Assembly: GCA_963770915.1 (NCBI GenBank)
Contig: CAVYRG010000001.1
Span: 2,170,001-2,234,000 of the forward strand
Source of the DNA: PALSA-270 sp963770915
GTDB taxonomy: Bacteria > Acidobacteriota > Terriglobia > Terriglobales > Acidobacteriaceae
Length of the DNA: 64,000 nt
Reading direction: 5' to 3'
The notes beneath the pieces were generated by a model. That model was given only the letters and a program-made list of their open reading frames with translations. It was not told where the DNA came from and made no database searches. The position numbers and the translations under genes were made by a program. Positions 1 to 7,851 of the stretch are shown here, piece after piece; the first letter of the stretch is position 1, and the number at the start of each line of letters is the position of its first letter.

Positions 1-7
1 ACATCTC

Positions 8-949
8 ATGCCTGCAACCTTGCTTGACGGCAACCGAATCGCCGGCGAAATTCGCGCAGAAGTTGCGGCGGAAGTCGCCACCATGAAGGCAGCTGGGATT
101 CGCCCTGGGCTGGCGGTCATCCTCGCCGGCCACAACGCGGCCTCGGAAATCTACGTCCGCGGCAAGGTGAAAAGCTGCGAGGAGCTGGGCATCTACAGCG
201 AGAAGCTGACCCCTCCGGATTCCGTTTCTACCGAGGAACTGCTGGCGCTGGTCGAGAGCCTGAACCGGCGCGACGAAATCGACGGAATTCTGGTCCAGCT
301 TCCTCTCCCGTCCCAGGTCGACTCGAAAGCCGTGCTGATCGCCGTCGATCCGGCAAAAGATGTGGACGGGTTCCATCCCATGAACGTCGGCTTCCTTTCT
401 ACGCAGCGGCCCGGGTTGGTGCCTTGCACGCCGGCTGGAGTCATCGAAATTCTCCAACGCAGCGGGATCGAGATTGCCGGTCAGGAAGCTGTTGTCGTCG
501 GCCGCAGCGACATTGTCGGCAAGCCGGTGGCCATGCTGCTGCTCAATCACAACGCTACGGTTACGGTTTGTCACTCGAAAACGCGCAATCTCGCCGCCGT
601 TTGCCGCCGGGCCGACATTTTGGTCGCCGCTATCGGCCGCGCCGGCATGATCGAGCCGAACTTCGTCAAGCCGGGCGCGACGGTAATCGATGTTGGCATG
701 AATAAGGTCACGGATCGCGCCGAATTCGAACGCCTGTTCGCCGGCAACGCCGGGCGGGAGGAAATTTTCCGCAGCAAGGGTTCGACGCTCGTCGGCGACG
801 TTCACCCGCGGGTTGCGGAAGTGGCCGGGAAGATCACGCCGGTGCCCGGCGGCGTGGGGCCGCTGACCATCGCGATGCTGATGTCGAACACGGTCAAGGC
901 GGCGCGCCTGCGCCGCGGCAACCGCATGCGGGAGATGTCACGGACATGA
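8..949 (+). CDS. folD: Bifunctional methylenetetrahydrofolate dehydrogenase/cyclohydrolase FolD
   Basis: FolD interconverts 5,10-methylene-, methenyl- and 10-formyl-tetrahydrofolate using NADP in the cytosol, supplying one-carbon units for purines and thymidylate. The 313-aa product has the FolD signature YVRGKVKSCEELGI with the catalytic lysine at K53, the DGILVQLPLP substrate segment, the nucleotide-binding VVGRSDIVGKP segment and the C-terminal TPVPGGVGPLTIAML motif. The length is slightly above the usual 280-300 aa; the excess is a basic C-terminal tail. The start lies only 7 bp from the window edge, so its ribosome site cannot be judged. coaE follows 37 bp downstream on the same strand. 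Confidence 0.96.
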   Translation: MPATLLDGNRIAGEIRAEVAAEVATMKAAGIRPGLAVILAGHNAASEIYVRGKVKSCEELGIYSEKLTPPDSVSTEELLALVESLNRRDEIDGILVQLPLPSQVDSKAVLIAVDPAKDVDGFHPMNVGFLSTQRPGLVPCTPAGVIEILQRSGIEIAGQEAVVVGRSDIVGKPVAMLLLNHNATVTVCHSKTRNLAAVCRRADILVAAIGRAGMIEPNFVKPGATVIDVGMNKVTDRAEFERLFAGNAGREEIFRSKGSTLVGDVHPRVAEVAGKITPVPGGVGPLTIAMLMSNTVKAARLRRGNRMREMSRT

Positions 950-986
950 GATCGCACAGCGCAGAGGTTCGGTCGGCGGGGCGGGC

Positions 987-1640
987 GTGATTCGCGCCGG
1001 CTTAACGGGCGGGATCGCCGCCGGCAAGTCCACTGTGGGCGAGATGTTTGTCGCTCTCGGCGCCCATCTGATCCAGGCGGATCACATCGCTCATGACCTC
1101 ATGCAGCCGGGGCAAGCGGTTTATCAGGAAGTGGTGCGGCACTTCGGCGCGGGCATCCTCGATCCCGATGGCCGGGTGAACCGCCCCCGCCTGGCCGAAG
1201 CTGCCTTCGGCCCCATGGGCGAGAACGCCGGCGTCTACGGCTCGCGCATTCAGGAACTGAACCGAATCGTCCATCCTGCCGTTATTAGAAGGCAGGAGGA
1301 ATGGCTGGACGAAATGGCACGGCAACATTCCGGCTCGGTGGCCATCGTGGAAGCGGCACTTCTTCTGGAAGCAGGCGCGGGTGAGACGCTGGACCGCCTC
1401 ATCGTGGTCACCTGCCAGCCCGAGCAGCGCATACAGCGCTGGGCGGAACGCCTCCACGTGGACGCGGAAACTGCCCGCAAGGAAGTCATACGGCGCATGG
1501 CGGCGCAATGGCCCGACGAGCGGAAGATCAAAGCCGCCGACTACGTGATCGACAACTCCGGGTCGCTGGATCAGACCAGGAGGCAGGCCCAAAAGGTATT
1601 TGCGGAACTGAAAAAGCAAGCCGAGGCGAAAGAAAAATAA
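987..1640 (+). CDS. coaE: Dephospho-CoA kinase CoaE
   Basis: This is the last step of coenzyme A synthesis, the ATP-dependent phosphorylation of dephospho-CoA at the ribose 3'-OH. The 217-aa protein begins with a P-loop GGIAAGKS (residues 8-15), a slight variant of the usual GGIGSGKS. It continues with DxIAHDLMQPG and VxxxFG segments typical of CoaE and VAIVEAALLLEAG before a C-terminal helix. The start is GTG, preceded by a purine-rich GGCGGGGCGGG stretch. It probably shares a transcript with folD. coaD, the preceding CoA step, lies far away at about 49 kb. Confidence 0.94.
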   Translation: MIRAGLTGGIAAGKSTVGEMFVALGAHLIQADHIAHDLMQPGQAVYQEVVRHFGAGILDPDGRVNRPRLAEAAFGPMGENAGVYGSRIQELNRIVHPAVIRRQEEWLDEMARQHSGSVAIVEAALLLEAGAGETLDRLIVVTCQPEQRIQRWAERLHVDAETARKEVIRRMAAQWPDERKIKAADYVIDNSGSLDQTRRQAQKVFAELKKQAEAKEK

Positions 1641-1695
1641 GCTCGCTCGCGGTACGGCGCTTCGCCGGTCGCCCTACTAGAATAAGAAGATCATT

Positions 1696-2838
1696 ATGCG
1701 AATGCTTCGACCCGTCCTTTTCGGCGTGCTCATTGCGGGCGCGTTTTTTTACTTCACCACCTACCGCTCAGGAAGGCTGCAACCCACGCATTGGCTCAGC
1801 AGACCGAGCCAGGTGGAGATCACGGAAGCCGCCGGAAACGAGCCGCTGGATCCCGAAGAACAGAACAACATCAAGGTCTATCGCAACAATATCCAGTCGG
1901 TAGTCAACATCACATCCCACGCGGTGGCGTTTGACTTCTTCTACGGCATGGTGCCGCAGGAAGGACAAGGGTCAGGCTTCATTCTCGATAAAGTCGGCCA
2001 CATCCTCACCAACTACCACGTCATTCAAGACGCTCGCCAGTTGGAAGTCACCTTGCACGACCGCAGAAAGTTCCCAGCAACCGTAGTGGGCACGGACCGC
2101 ACGCATGATTTGGCCATCATCCAGATCAAAGCTCCCACCGATCTTTCTCCGGTAACTCTGGGCGATTCGCGCAACCTGCAGGTGGGGCAGAAAGTTTACG
2201 CCATCGGCAATCCCTTCGGCCTCTCCGGCACTATGACGCGCGGCATCGTCAGCTCGATTCGCTCGGTGCAGGAGCCCGACGGAATGACCATCGACGAAGC
2301 CATCCAAACCGATGCCGCCATCAACCCGGGAAATTCCGGAGGCCCGTTGCTCAACTGGCACGGCGAGGTGATCGGGATCAACACCATGATCGCCTCCAAC
2401 GTCGGCCAGAGCGCGGGCATCGGCTTTGCCATTCCCGTCAATACCGCGAAGGCGGTGTTGAATGACCTGCTCACCCTGGGACAAGTGCGGCGCCCGGCGC
2501 TGGGCGTGCGAACCATCCCCATCGGCCCGGAATTGGCCAACCAGATGGGCCTAGCCGCCGATTACGGCCTGCTGATTGTCGATGTGATTCCCGGCAGCGC
2601 CGCCGACCGCGCTGGCCTTCGCGGCGGAACAGAGCGCGCTTTCCTGGGCAACACTCCGATTAAGCTGGGTGGAGACTTAATCGTGGCGATCGACGGCGAT
2701 CAGGTGCAGGATGAGCAGGACCTGGCGCAAATCATGAACAACCACCGCGCCGGCGACACCATCCGCGTCACCATCTATCGTGGCAAGACCAAAATGGATG
2801 TGAATGTCACTCTGGGCGAAGCCCGAGTGCAGGTGTAG
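1696..2838 (+). CDS. HtrA/DegP-type trypsin-like serine protease with PDZ domain
   Basis: A membrane-anchored periplasmic quality-control protease by family. Residues 5-22 form an N-terminal hydrophobic anchor. The chymotrypsin-fold catalytic triad is visible as H108 in NYHVIQDA, D138 in HDLAIIQ and S214 in NPGNSGGP. A single PDZ domain follows (about residues 270-375), with the pattern GLLIVDVIPGSAADRAGLRGG. At 380 aa with one PDZ domain it resembles DegS or short HtrA proteins rather than two-PDZ DegP. It is convergent with the aldo/keto reductase; the two stop codons are one base apart. The substrate is unknown. Confidence 0.92.
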   Translation: MRMLRPVLFGVLIAGAFFYFTTYRSGRLQPTHWLSRPSQVEITEAAGNEPLDPEEQNNIKVYRNNIQSVVNITSHAVAFDFFYGMVPQEGQGSGFILDKVGHILTNYHVIQDARQLEVTLHDRRKFPATVVGTDRTHDLAIIQIKAPTDLSPVTLGDSRNLQVGQKVYAIGNPFGLSGTMTRGIVSSIRSVQEPDGMTIDEAIQTDAAINPGNSGGPLLNWHGEVIGINTMIASNVGQSAGIGFAIPVNTAKAVLNDLLTLGQVRRPALGVRTIPIGPELANQMGLAADYGLLIVDVIPGSAADRAGLRGGTERAFLGNTPIKLGGDLIVAIDGDQVQDEQDLAQIMNNHRAGDTIRVTIYRGKTKMDVNVTLGEARVQV

Positions 2839-2839
2839 A

Positions 2840-3826
2840 TTACGCCGCCGCTTCTGCCAGCGACGCCTCGATCGCCGCCATATCTTCCTTCGTGAGCCGG
2901 ATCTCTGCCGCCCGCATCACGCCCTCGGCCTGGGCGGCGTTTCGTGCTCCGACAATGGCGCCCGTCACCGCCGGATTGAGCAGCGTCCACGCCACAGCAA
3001 CTTCGCCCGGCGTCCGCCCATGCCGCTTTCCGATCTCGCGCAACACCTCGACCAGCGCCAGATTCCGCGAGAGCCTCGGCTCGTTGAAGTCGGGATGTTT
3101 GTGCCGCCAATCATCCTTCGGCAGCGCCGCCGCTCGCTGGCGCGTCATCGCGCCGGTCAACAGCCCCGATGCCATCGGAGAGTACGCAATCACGCCAATC
3201 CCCTGCGCAAGGCAATAAGGCAAGAGTTCTGCCTCCACTTCGCGATGAATCAACGAATACGGCGGCTGTAGCGAAGTGACCGGCGCAATCGCCTGCGCCC
3301 GCTTGATTTGGCCGACGTTGAAATTGGACACGCCAATCCAGCGCACTTTGCCCTCCCGCTTCAAATCCGCCAGCTTCGACCATCCCTCTTCCAGTTCCGG
3401 CGAATCCGGATTCGGCGGCCAGTGAATCTGGTACAGATCGATCACCTCGACATTCAGCCGTCTCAGGCTGGCTTCCAGCTCGCGCTGAATCGATTCCGCC
3501 TTCAGGTTTCCCCGCAGCATGCCCTGCTCATCCCACAGCCGGGTGCATTTGGTGAAAACGTGGGGCTTGGGGCCGTGCCAATCTTTCAGCGCCGCAGCCA
3601 CAATTTCCTCCGAGTGGCCCAGCCCATACACCGCGGCCGTGTCGATCCAATTGACTCCCAATTCCAGCGCGCGATGGATCGCCGCAATCGAATCAGCGTC
3701 ATCTTGCTTGCCCCACGCGAACTGCCAGCCCGAGCCGCCAATGGCCCATGCGCCGTACCCGACGGGCGTGATTTGTAGATCCGAATTCCCCAATTGCCTG
3801 GTCTGCATCCCAACCTCCACGCTCAA
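2840..3826 (-). CDS. Aldo/keto reductase
   Basis: An NADPH-dependent oxidoreductase of the aldo/keto reductase superfamily, a cytosolic TIM barrel. The catalytic tetrad is complete: D62 and Y67 in WIDTAAVYGLGHSE, K93 in VFTKC and H135 in DLYQIHWPPNP. The fingerprints VRWIGVSNFN and the C-terminal NADPH-binding AVTGAIVGARNAAQ are also present. Its 328 aa is the usual length, and closest in style to the bacterial YajO/aryl-alcohol dehydrogenase-like group. The substrate cannot be inferred. It is transcribed divergently from the isomerase-like gene at 4044 across a 217-bp intergenic region. Confidence 0.93.
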   Translation of the reverse strand: MSVEVGMQTRQLGNSDLQITPVGYGAWAIGGSGWQFAWGKQDDADSIAAIHRALELGVNWIDTAAVYGLGHSEEIVAAALKDWHGPKPHVFTKCTRLWDEQGMLRGNLKAESIQRELEASLRRLNVEVIDLYQIHWPPNPDSPELEEGWSKLADLKREGKVRWIGVSNFNVGQIKRAQAIAPVTSLQPPYSLIHREVEAELLPYCLAQGIGVIAYSPMASGLLTGAMTRQRAAALPKDDWRHKHPDFNEPRLSRNLALVEVLREIGKRHGRTPGEVAVAWTLLNPAVTGAIVGARNAAQAEGVMRAAEIRLTKEDMAAIEASLAEAAA

Positions 3827-4043
3827 ACTTGGATTCCGCCGGCCGCTCTCCCGATTCTAAAAGGGCCAGGCCTTAATGCGCTCGCCCGGCGACGTTTCTT
3901 CCGCGCCCTCCGCTTTGAGACTGCGCCTTTACGGGAAGCGGAAGAGTAACAGGTGACCGTACCGCTCCGTATTCCCAAGGCTTCGCGGACCGCCCCTGGC
4001 AAGGTAGGATGGTAAAACACCTGGGAACACAACAGGAACCAAG

Positions 4044-4865
4044 ATGCAGAAAGCGATTTCCACCTACGTTCACGTAAAAGAGCGCCTGCACCCTGGCCTG
4101 CTCGACGGCCTGGTACGCGGCGGTGCGCAGGCGATTGAAATTTTTGCCGCCCGCCAGCACCTCGATTATGCCAACCGCAAGCAGCACGTCCGCGAAATCG
4201 CCGACTGGTTCCGCACCAGCAACGTTCCGTTGAACTCCGTGCACTCCCCTCTGTTCTCCGACTACGAATGGGGAGGCTCGGGCGCGCCGCCCATCAACAT
4301 CGCCGCCATCGATCGCGCCCACCGCGTCGACGCCATGGACGAGATCAAGCGCGCCCTCGAAATCGCGGAGCAGATTCCTTTCCGCTTCCTCATCCAGCAT
4401 GTCGGCGTCAGTAACGAGTATTTCGATGAGCACAAATTCGAGGCGGCCATGACCTCTATCGAACACCTGCGCGCTTTCGCCAAGCCGCTCGGCGTGCGCA
4501 TTCTGCTCGAGAACACGCCCAACGATCTTTCCACCCCGCAAAAGCTGGTCGAACTCATCCACGACTCCCATTTCGAGGATGTCGGCGTATGTTTCGATGT
4601 CGGCCACGCCCATATCATGAGCAACATTCCAGAAGCCTTCGAAATCCTGAAACCGCTTATCCGGTCGACCCACATCCACGACAACGGCAAAGATAAGGAC
4701 TCTCACTTGTGGCCGGGCCAGGGCTCGATCAATTGGAAAGAAACGATGGAACTGCTCCGCTCCGCCCCCAACACTCCGCCGCTGCTGCTGGAAATCGAGG
4801 GCGAGGAAAAGATCCATCCCGCCGAAAAAATGCCGGACGCGTTTAGAATGCTGGACGAGGCCTAA
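4044..4865 (+). CDS. Sugar phosphate isomerase/epimerase family protein (xylose isomerase-like TIM barrel)
   Basis: A 273-aa AP-endonuclease-2/xylose-isomerase-like TIM barrel. Metal-site strands typical of the fold are visible: LIQHVGVS, ILLENTPN, VGVCFDVGHAHI, STHIHDNGKDKDSHLWPGQG and LLLEIEG. These supply the His/Glu/Asp ligands for a divalent metal. The family includes sugar isomerases, epimerases and endonuclease-IV-like enzymes, and the precise substrate is not visible. The ATG is preceded by an AGGA purine run. The gene stands alone between the aldo/keto reductase (divergent) and asnS. Confidence 0.85.
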   Translation: MQKAISTYVHVKERLHPGLLDGLVRGGAQAIEIFAARQHLDYANRKQHVREIADWFRTSNVPLNSVHSPLFSDYEWGGSGAPPINIAAIDRAHRVDAMDEIKRALEIAEQIPFRFLIQHVGVSNEYFDEHKFEAAMTSIEHLRAFAKPLGVRILLENTPNDLSTPQKLVELIHDSHFEDVGVCFDVGHAHIMSNIPEAFEILKPLIRSTHIHDNGKDKDSHLWPGQGSINWKETMELLRSAPNTPPLLLEIEGEEKIHPAEKMPDAFRMLDEA

Positions 4866-4880
4866 AACACTTTGTGCTTG

Positions 4881-4950
4881 GGTAATTGGGAAGTTTCAAC
4901 ATTGGGCGCTCATCGGTTTGAAATTACCTAGTTACCAAATTTCCCAATTA
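4881..4950. repeat. AT-rich intergenic inverted repeat upstream of asnS
   Basis: A 10-bp perfect inverted repeat has arms TAATTGGGAA (4883-4892) and TTCCCAATTA (4941-4950). A second overlapping pairing is GGTAATT (4881-4887) with AATTACC (4922-4928). The segment is much more AT-rich than its surroundings and its right half consists of loosely repeated AATT-containing units. It ends 10 bp before the asnS start. It could be a dispersed repeat, or fold as alternative leader hairpins; no T-box features are visible. Confidence 0.5.
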
Positions 4951-4960
4951 GTCAATTTTC

Positions 4961-6286
4961 ATGCCCTTGCCCTCCACTACGATCGCTGCCATCGGCAAAC
5001 ACGACGGCGAATCCGTCACCATTCGCGGCTGGCTCTACAATCTGCGCGAGAGCGGCAAACTCCTGTTCCCCATCTTCCGCGACGGCACCGGCCTCATTCA
5101 GGGCGTGGTCCCCAAAAGCGCCGTCCCGCCTGAGGTCTTCGACGCGATCAAGACTCTCACTCAGGAATCGAGCGTCATCGTCGAAGGCAAAGTCCGCGCC
5201 GATAAGCGCGCTCCCGGCGGTTACGAACTCGATGTCACAGGCATTCAAGTCATCCAGCGTGTCCCCGAAAACGATCCCTATCCAATCTCCCTCAAAGAGC
5301 ACGGCGTCGATTTCTTGATGGAGCATCGCCATCTCTGGGTGCGCACCCCGCGCCAGGCGGCCATTCTGCGGGTGCGCGCCGAAATCATCAAAGCCATGCG
5401 TGATTTCTTCGACGACAACGGATTCATCCTCACCGACCCGCCCATCCTCACCCCGGCCGCCTGCGAGGGCACGAGCACTCTATTTCCGGTGGATTATTTC
5501 GATGAGCAGGCTTACCTCACGCAATCCGGCCAGCTCTACATTGAAGCCACCGCCATGGCGCTCGGCAAGGTCTATTCCTTCGGCCCAACCTTCCGCGCGG
5601 AAAAATCCAAAACCCGACGTCACCTCACCGAATTCTGGATGGTCGAGCCGGAAGTCGCTTTCGCCGAACTCGACGATCTGATGGATCTCGCCGAAGGGTT
5701 GATTTCGTTTGTGGTGAAGCGCTGTCTCGATCGCCGCCGCGCCGATCTGCAAACCGCGGGCCGCGACGTTACCAGGCTGGAGAAGGTTGAAGCACCGTTC
5801 CCTCGCATCACCTACGACGACGCCGTGACCATGCTGCAGGAAGCTCAGGCCAAAGGCGCGCTGGAAGCCAGATTCGAATGGGGAGGCGATTTCGGTTCGC
5901 CGGATGAAACCTATCTCTCCGCGCAGTTCGACAAGCCGGTCATGGTCCACCGCTACCCGGCGAAGGTGAAAGCCTTCTACATGGAGCCCGACCCGAAGCG
6001 CCCCGAACTCGCGCTTTGCGTCGACGTGCTCGCCCCTGAAGGCTACGGAGAAATCGTCGGAGGCTCGCAGCGCATGGCGTCGTACGATCTGCTGCTACAA
6101 CGCATTCACGAGCACGGCCTGCCGGAAGAAGCTTTCAAGTGGTATCTCGATCTGCGCAAATTCGGCAGCGTTCCCCATGGCGGCTTCGGCATGGGCATCG
6201 AGCGCGCCGTCGCCTGGATCTGCGGCCTGGAGCATGTGCGGGAGACCATCCCGTTTCCTCGCATGCTGCATCGGTTGTACCCTTAG
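4961..6286 (+). CDS. asnS: Asparaginyl-tRNA synthetase
   Basis: This enzyme charges tRNA-Asn with asparagine in the cytosol. The 441-aa protein has an N-terminal OB-fold anticodon-binding domain (about 15-105, VTIRGWLYNLRESGK). A class II catalytic domain follows: motif 2 in GPTFRAEKSKTRRHLTEFWMVEPE, and motif 3 in GFGMGIERAVAWICGLEHVRETIPFPR. EIVGGSQR is characteristic of the AsnRS/AspRS group. The absence of AspRS-specific insertions and the size favour AsnRS. Its presence suggests direct asparaginylation, though GatCAB may also exist elsewhere. It is followed by a heptamer-like repeat and then the arginase gene. Confidence 0.93.
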   Translation: MPLPSTTIAAIGKHDGESVTIRGWLYNLRESGKLLFPIFRDGTGLIQGVVPKSAVPPEVFDAIKTLTQESSVIVEGKVRADKRAPGGYELDVTGIQVIQRVPENDPYPISLKEHGVDFLMEHRHLWVRTPRQAAILRVRAEIIKAMRDFFDDNGFILTDPPILTPAACEGTSTLFPVDYFDEQAYLTQSGQLYIEATAMALGKVYSFGPTFRAEKSKTRRHLTEFWMVEPEVAFAELDDLMDLAEGLISFVVKRCLDRRRADLQTAGRDVTRLEKVEAPFPRITYDDAVTMLQEAQAKGALEARFEWGGDFGSPDETYLSAQFDKPVMVHRYPAKVKAFYMEPDPKRPELALCVDVLAPEGYGEIVGGSQRMASYDLLLQRIHEHGLPEEAFKWYLDLRKFGSVPHGGFGMGIERAVAWICGLEHVRETIPFPRMLHRLYP

Positions 6287-6294
6287 CAGCCAGC

Positions 6295-6333
6295 GCTGAG
6301 TTGACCTGGCTGAAAGCTGAGTGCTGAAGGCTG
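6295..6333. repeat. Degenerate 7-bp-period repeat between asnS and rocF
   Basis: Consecutive 7-bp units read GCTGAGT, TGACCTG, GCTGAAA, GCTGAGT, GCTGAAG and a partial GCTG. The register of seven bases is kept throughout. The array starts 8 bp after the asnS stop codon and ends 13 bp before the arginase ATG. Similar 7-bp-period arrays occur at 15965, 31872 and 36650 in this window. It may be a dispersed repeat family comparable in style to cyanobacterial heptanucleotide repeats. Confidence 0.6.
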
Positions 6334-6346
6334 CGTACCCGCTTCG

Positions 6347-7279
6347 ATGAATTCTCCGTCCACCATCGCGCCCCGCAAGATTCGCGTCATCGGCGTGCCT
6401 CTCGACCTCGGCCAATCCCGCCGTGGCGTCGATATGGGGCCCTCCGCGGTGCGCGTCGCGGGCTTGCAAGCGCGATTGGAAGAGCTTGGTCACTCCGTCG
6501 AAGATGCCGGCAACATCGCCGTCGCTCTCCCCGAGCAGAAGAAGGAAGGCGACCCGCACGCCAAATACCTGAGGGAGATCACCGCTACCTGCACCAAGCA
6601 TGCTGAACTGGTCCTGAAGACTCTGGACGCAGGCAAAGTTCCGCTCGTCCTCGGCGGCGATCACTCCGTAGGCGCCGGCACGGTCTCAGGCGTGGCTGAG
6701 TATTACCGCCGGCAGAGCCAGAAGATCGGCCTGCTCTGGATCGACGCGCACACCGACATCAACACGCCGGAAACTTCTCCCAGCGGCAATGTCCACGGCA
6801 TGCCGCTGGCCGCGATCGTGGGACTGGGGCCAGCGGAGCTGGCGAATATTTTAAATTTCTCCCCCAAAGTCATCTCCGAGAATTGCGTGCTGGTGGGGGT
6901 GCGCGATATCGATGCCATCGAAAAGGCCAACGTCCGCCGCGCGGGCATCGCAGTTCTCACCATGCGCGACATCGATGAGCGCGGCATGCGCACGGTGATG
7001 GAGGAAGCGCTGCGCATCGCCGGACGCGGCACTACCGGCTATCACGTCTCGCTCGACATGGATTGGGTTGACCCTGAGGTTGCACCCGGCGTCGGCACTC
7101 CTGTTCGCGGCGGCGCAACTTATCGCGAAGCCCACCTCGCCATGGAAATCATCGCCGACCACGGCCGCATGTTGAGCTTTGAAGTTGTCGAGGTGAATCC
7201 GGTGATCGACGAGCACAACCGGACCGCGGAGCTGGCGGTGGAGCTTACGCTTTCGGCGTTCGGGAAGAAGATTCTGTAG
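6347..7279 (+). CDS. rocF: Arginase
   Basis: Arginase hydrolyses L-arginine to ornithine and urea with a binuclear Mn centre in the cytosol. The 310-aa protein has every ureohydrolase metal motif: H106 in GGDHS, D133/H135/D137 in DAHTDIN, H150 in GNVHGMP and D237/D239 in SLDMDWVDP. GTPVRGG and the late FEVVEVNP acidic pair are also present. MDWVDP replaces the more common VDALDP, a conservative change next to the ligands. Length and motifs favour arginase over agmatinase, but substrate choice cannot be proven from sequence. A small nuclease-like gene starts 11 bp after the stop. Confidence 0.9.
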   Translation: MNSPSTIAPRKIRVIGVPLDLGQSRRGVDMGPSAVRVAGLQARLEELGHSVEDAGNIAVALPEQKKEGDPHAKYLREITATCTKHAELVLKTLDAGKVPLVLGGDHSVGAGTVSGVAEYYRRQSQKIGLLWIDAHTDINTPETSPSGNVHGMPLAAIVGLGPAELANILNFSPKVISENCVLVGVRDIDAIEKANVRRAGIAVLTMRDIDERGMRTVMEEALRIAGRGTTGYHVSLDMDWVDPEVAPGVGTPVRGGATYREAHLAMEIIADHGRMLSFEVVEVNPVIDEHNRTAELAVELTLSAFGKKIL

Positions 7280-7290
7280 GAAGCAGAATC

Positions 7291-7839
7291 ATGACCAAAC
7301 TCAGCATTAAGCAGTTTCACCGATTCATGAGAGGGAAATTCAGGCAGTCGATCGAAAGGGCCTTCACGTCGCACCAGATATTTTGCGAGGCGGACCTTCA
7401 GTCAGTTGCTTGGCGAAAGATTGAACTCTTCCTTGAACAGCATGAAGAAAGTTCCGGCAAGTTTCGCGTTCTCAATAAACCGTTCCTTCGAGACTGCAAG
7501 ACATACCCGGACTTGGTTGTGTTCAGGCGTAACATCCCCTGGGTAGTGATTGAGCTGAAGGAGAGCAGAGTTATGACACAACAACGCGCCTCCCAAGAGC
7601 GCGACAAGCTACTGCTGGCGAAGAAAATTCTGCGACCGAAGCGGGGCTATCTCGTGTACGTGGCGCGCTCAGGAGAGCGTCGCGCCATCCAGGGCCCGAA
7701 AGGCGAAGGCGGGTATTACTTTTTTGAAGTTCCGGTCATCCTCGATCAGAACATGAGCAAGACTGAACTTACTAAGTGGAAGAAGAAATTTCGCAGCTGG
7801 TCCAAATACGTTGTCCCAGAACCCAGGCGCTCAGCCTGA
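7291..7839 (+). CDS. Uncharacterised protein with PD-(D/E)XK nuclease-like signature
   Basis: A 182-aa protein not recognised as a named family. Residues 72-92 contain the arrangement YPDLVVF followed by VVIELKES. This gives P73-D74 and E88-x-K90 on two consecutive beta strands, the core of PD-(D/E)XK restriction-like nucleases; an upstream acidic helix (E33, D35) would fit too. Flanks are basic and the C-terminus is Lys/Arg rich. The start has a GGAAGC ribosome site and lies 11 bp after arginase. Base composition is visibly less GC-rich than its neighbours, suggesting recent acquisition. No methylase or helicase partner is near, so a defence or repair role is speculative. Confidence 0.7.
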   Translation: MTKLSIKQFHRFMRGKFRQSIERAFTSHQIFCEADLQSVAWRKIELFLEQHEESSGKFRVLNKPFLRDCKTYPDLVVFRRNIPWVVIELKESRVMTQQRASQERDKLLLAKKILRPKRGYLVYVARSGERRAIQGPKGEGGYYFFEVPVILDQNMSKTELTKWKKKFRSWSKYVVPEPRRSA

Positions 7840-7851
7840 CTCGACGCGGTC

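Noticed and set aside
4881..4950. T-box riboswitch before asnS
   Set aside because: The segment is too short and no T-box landmark sequence or specifier loop is visible.
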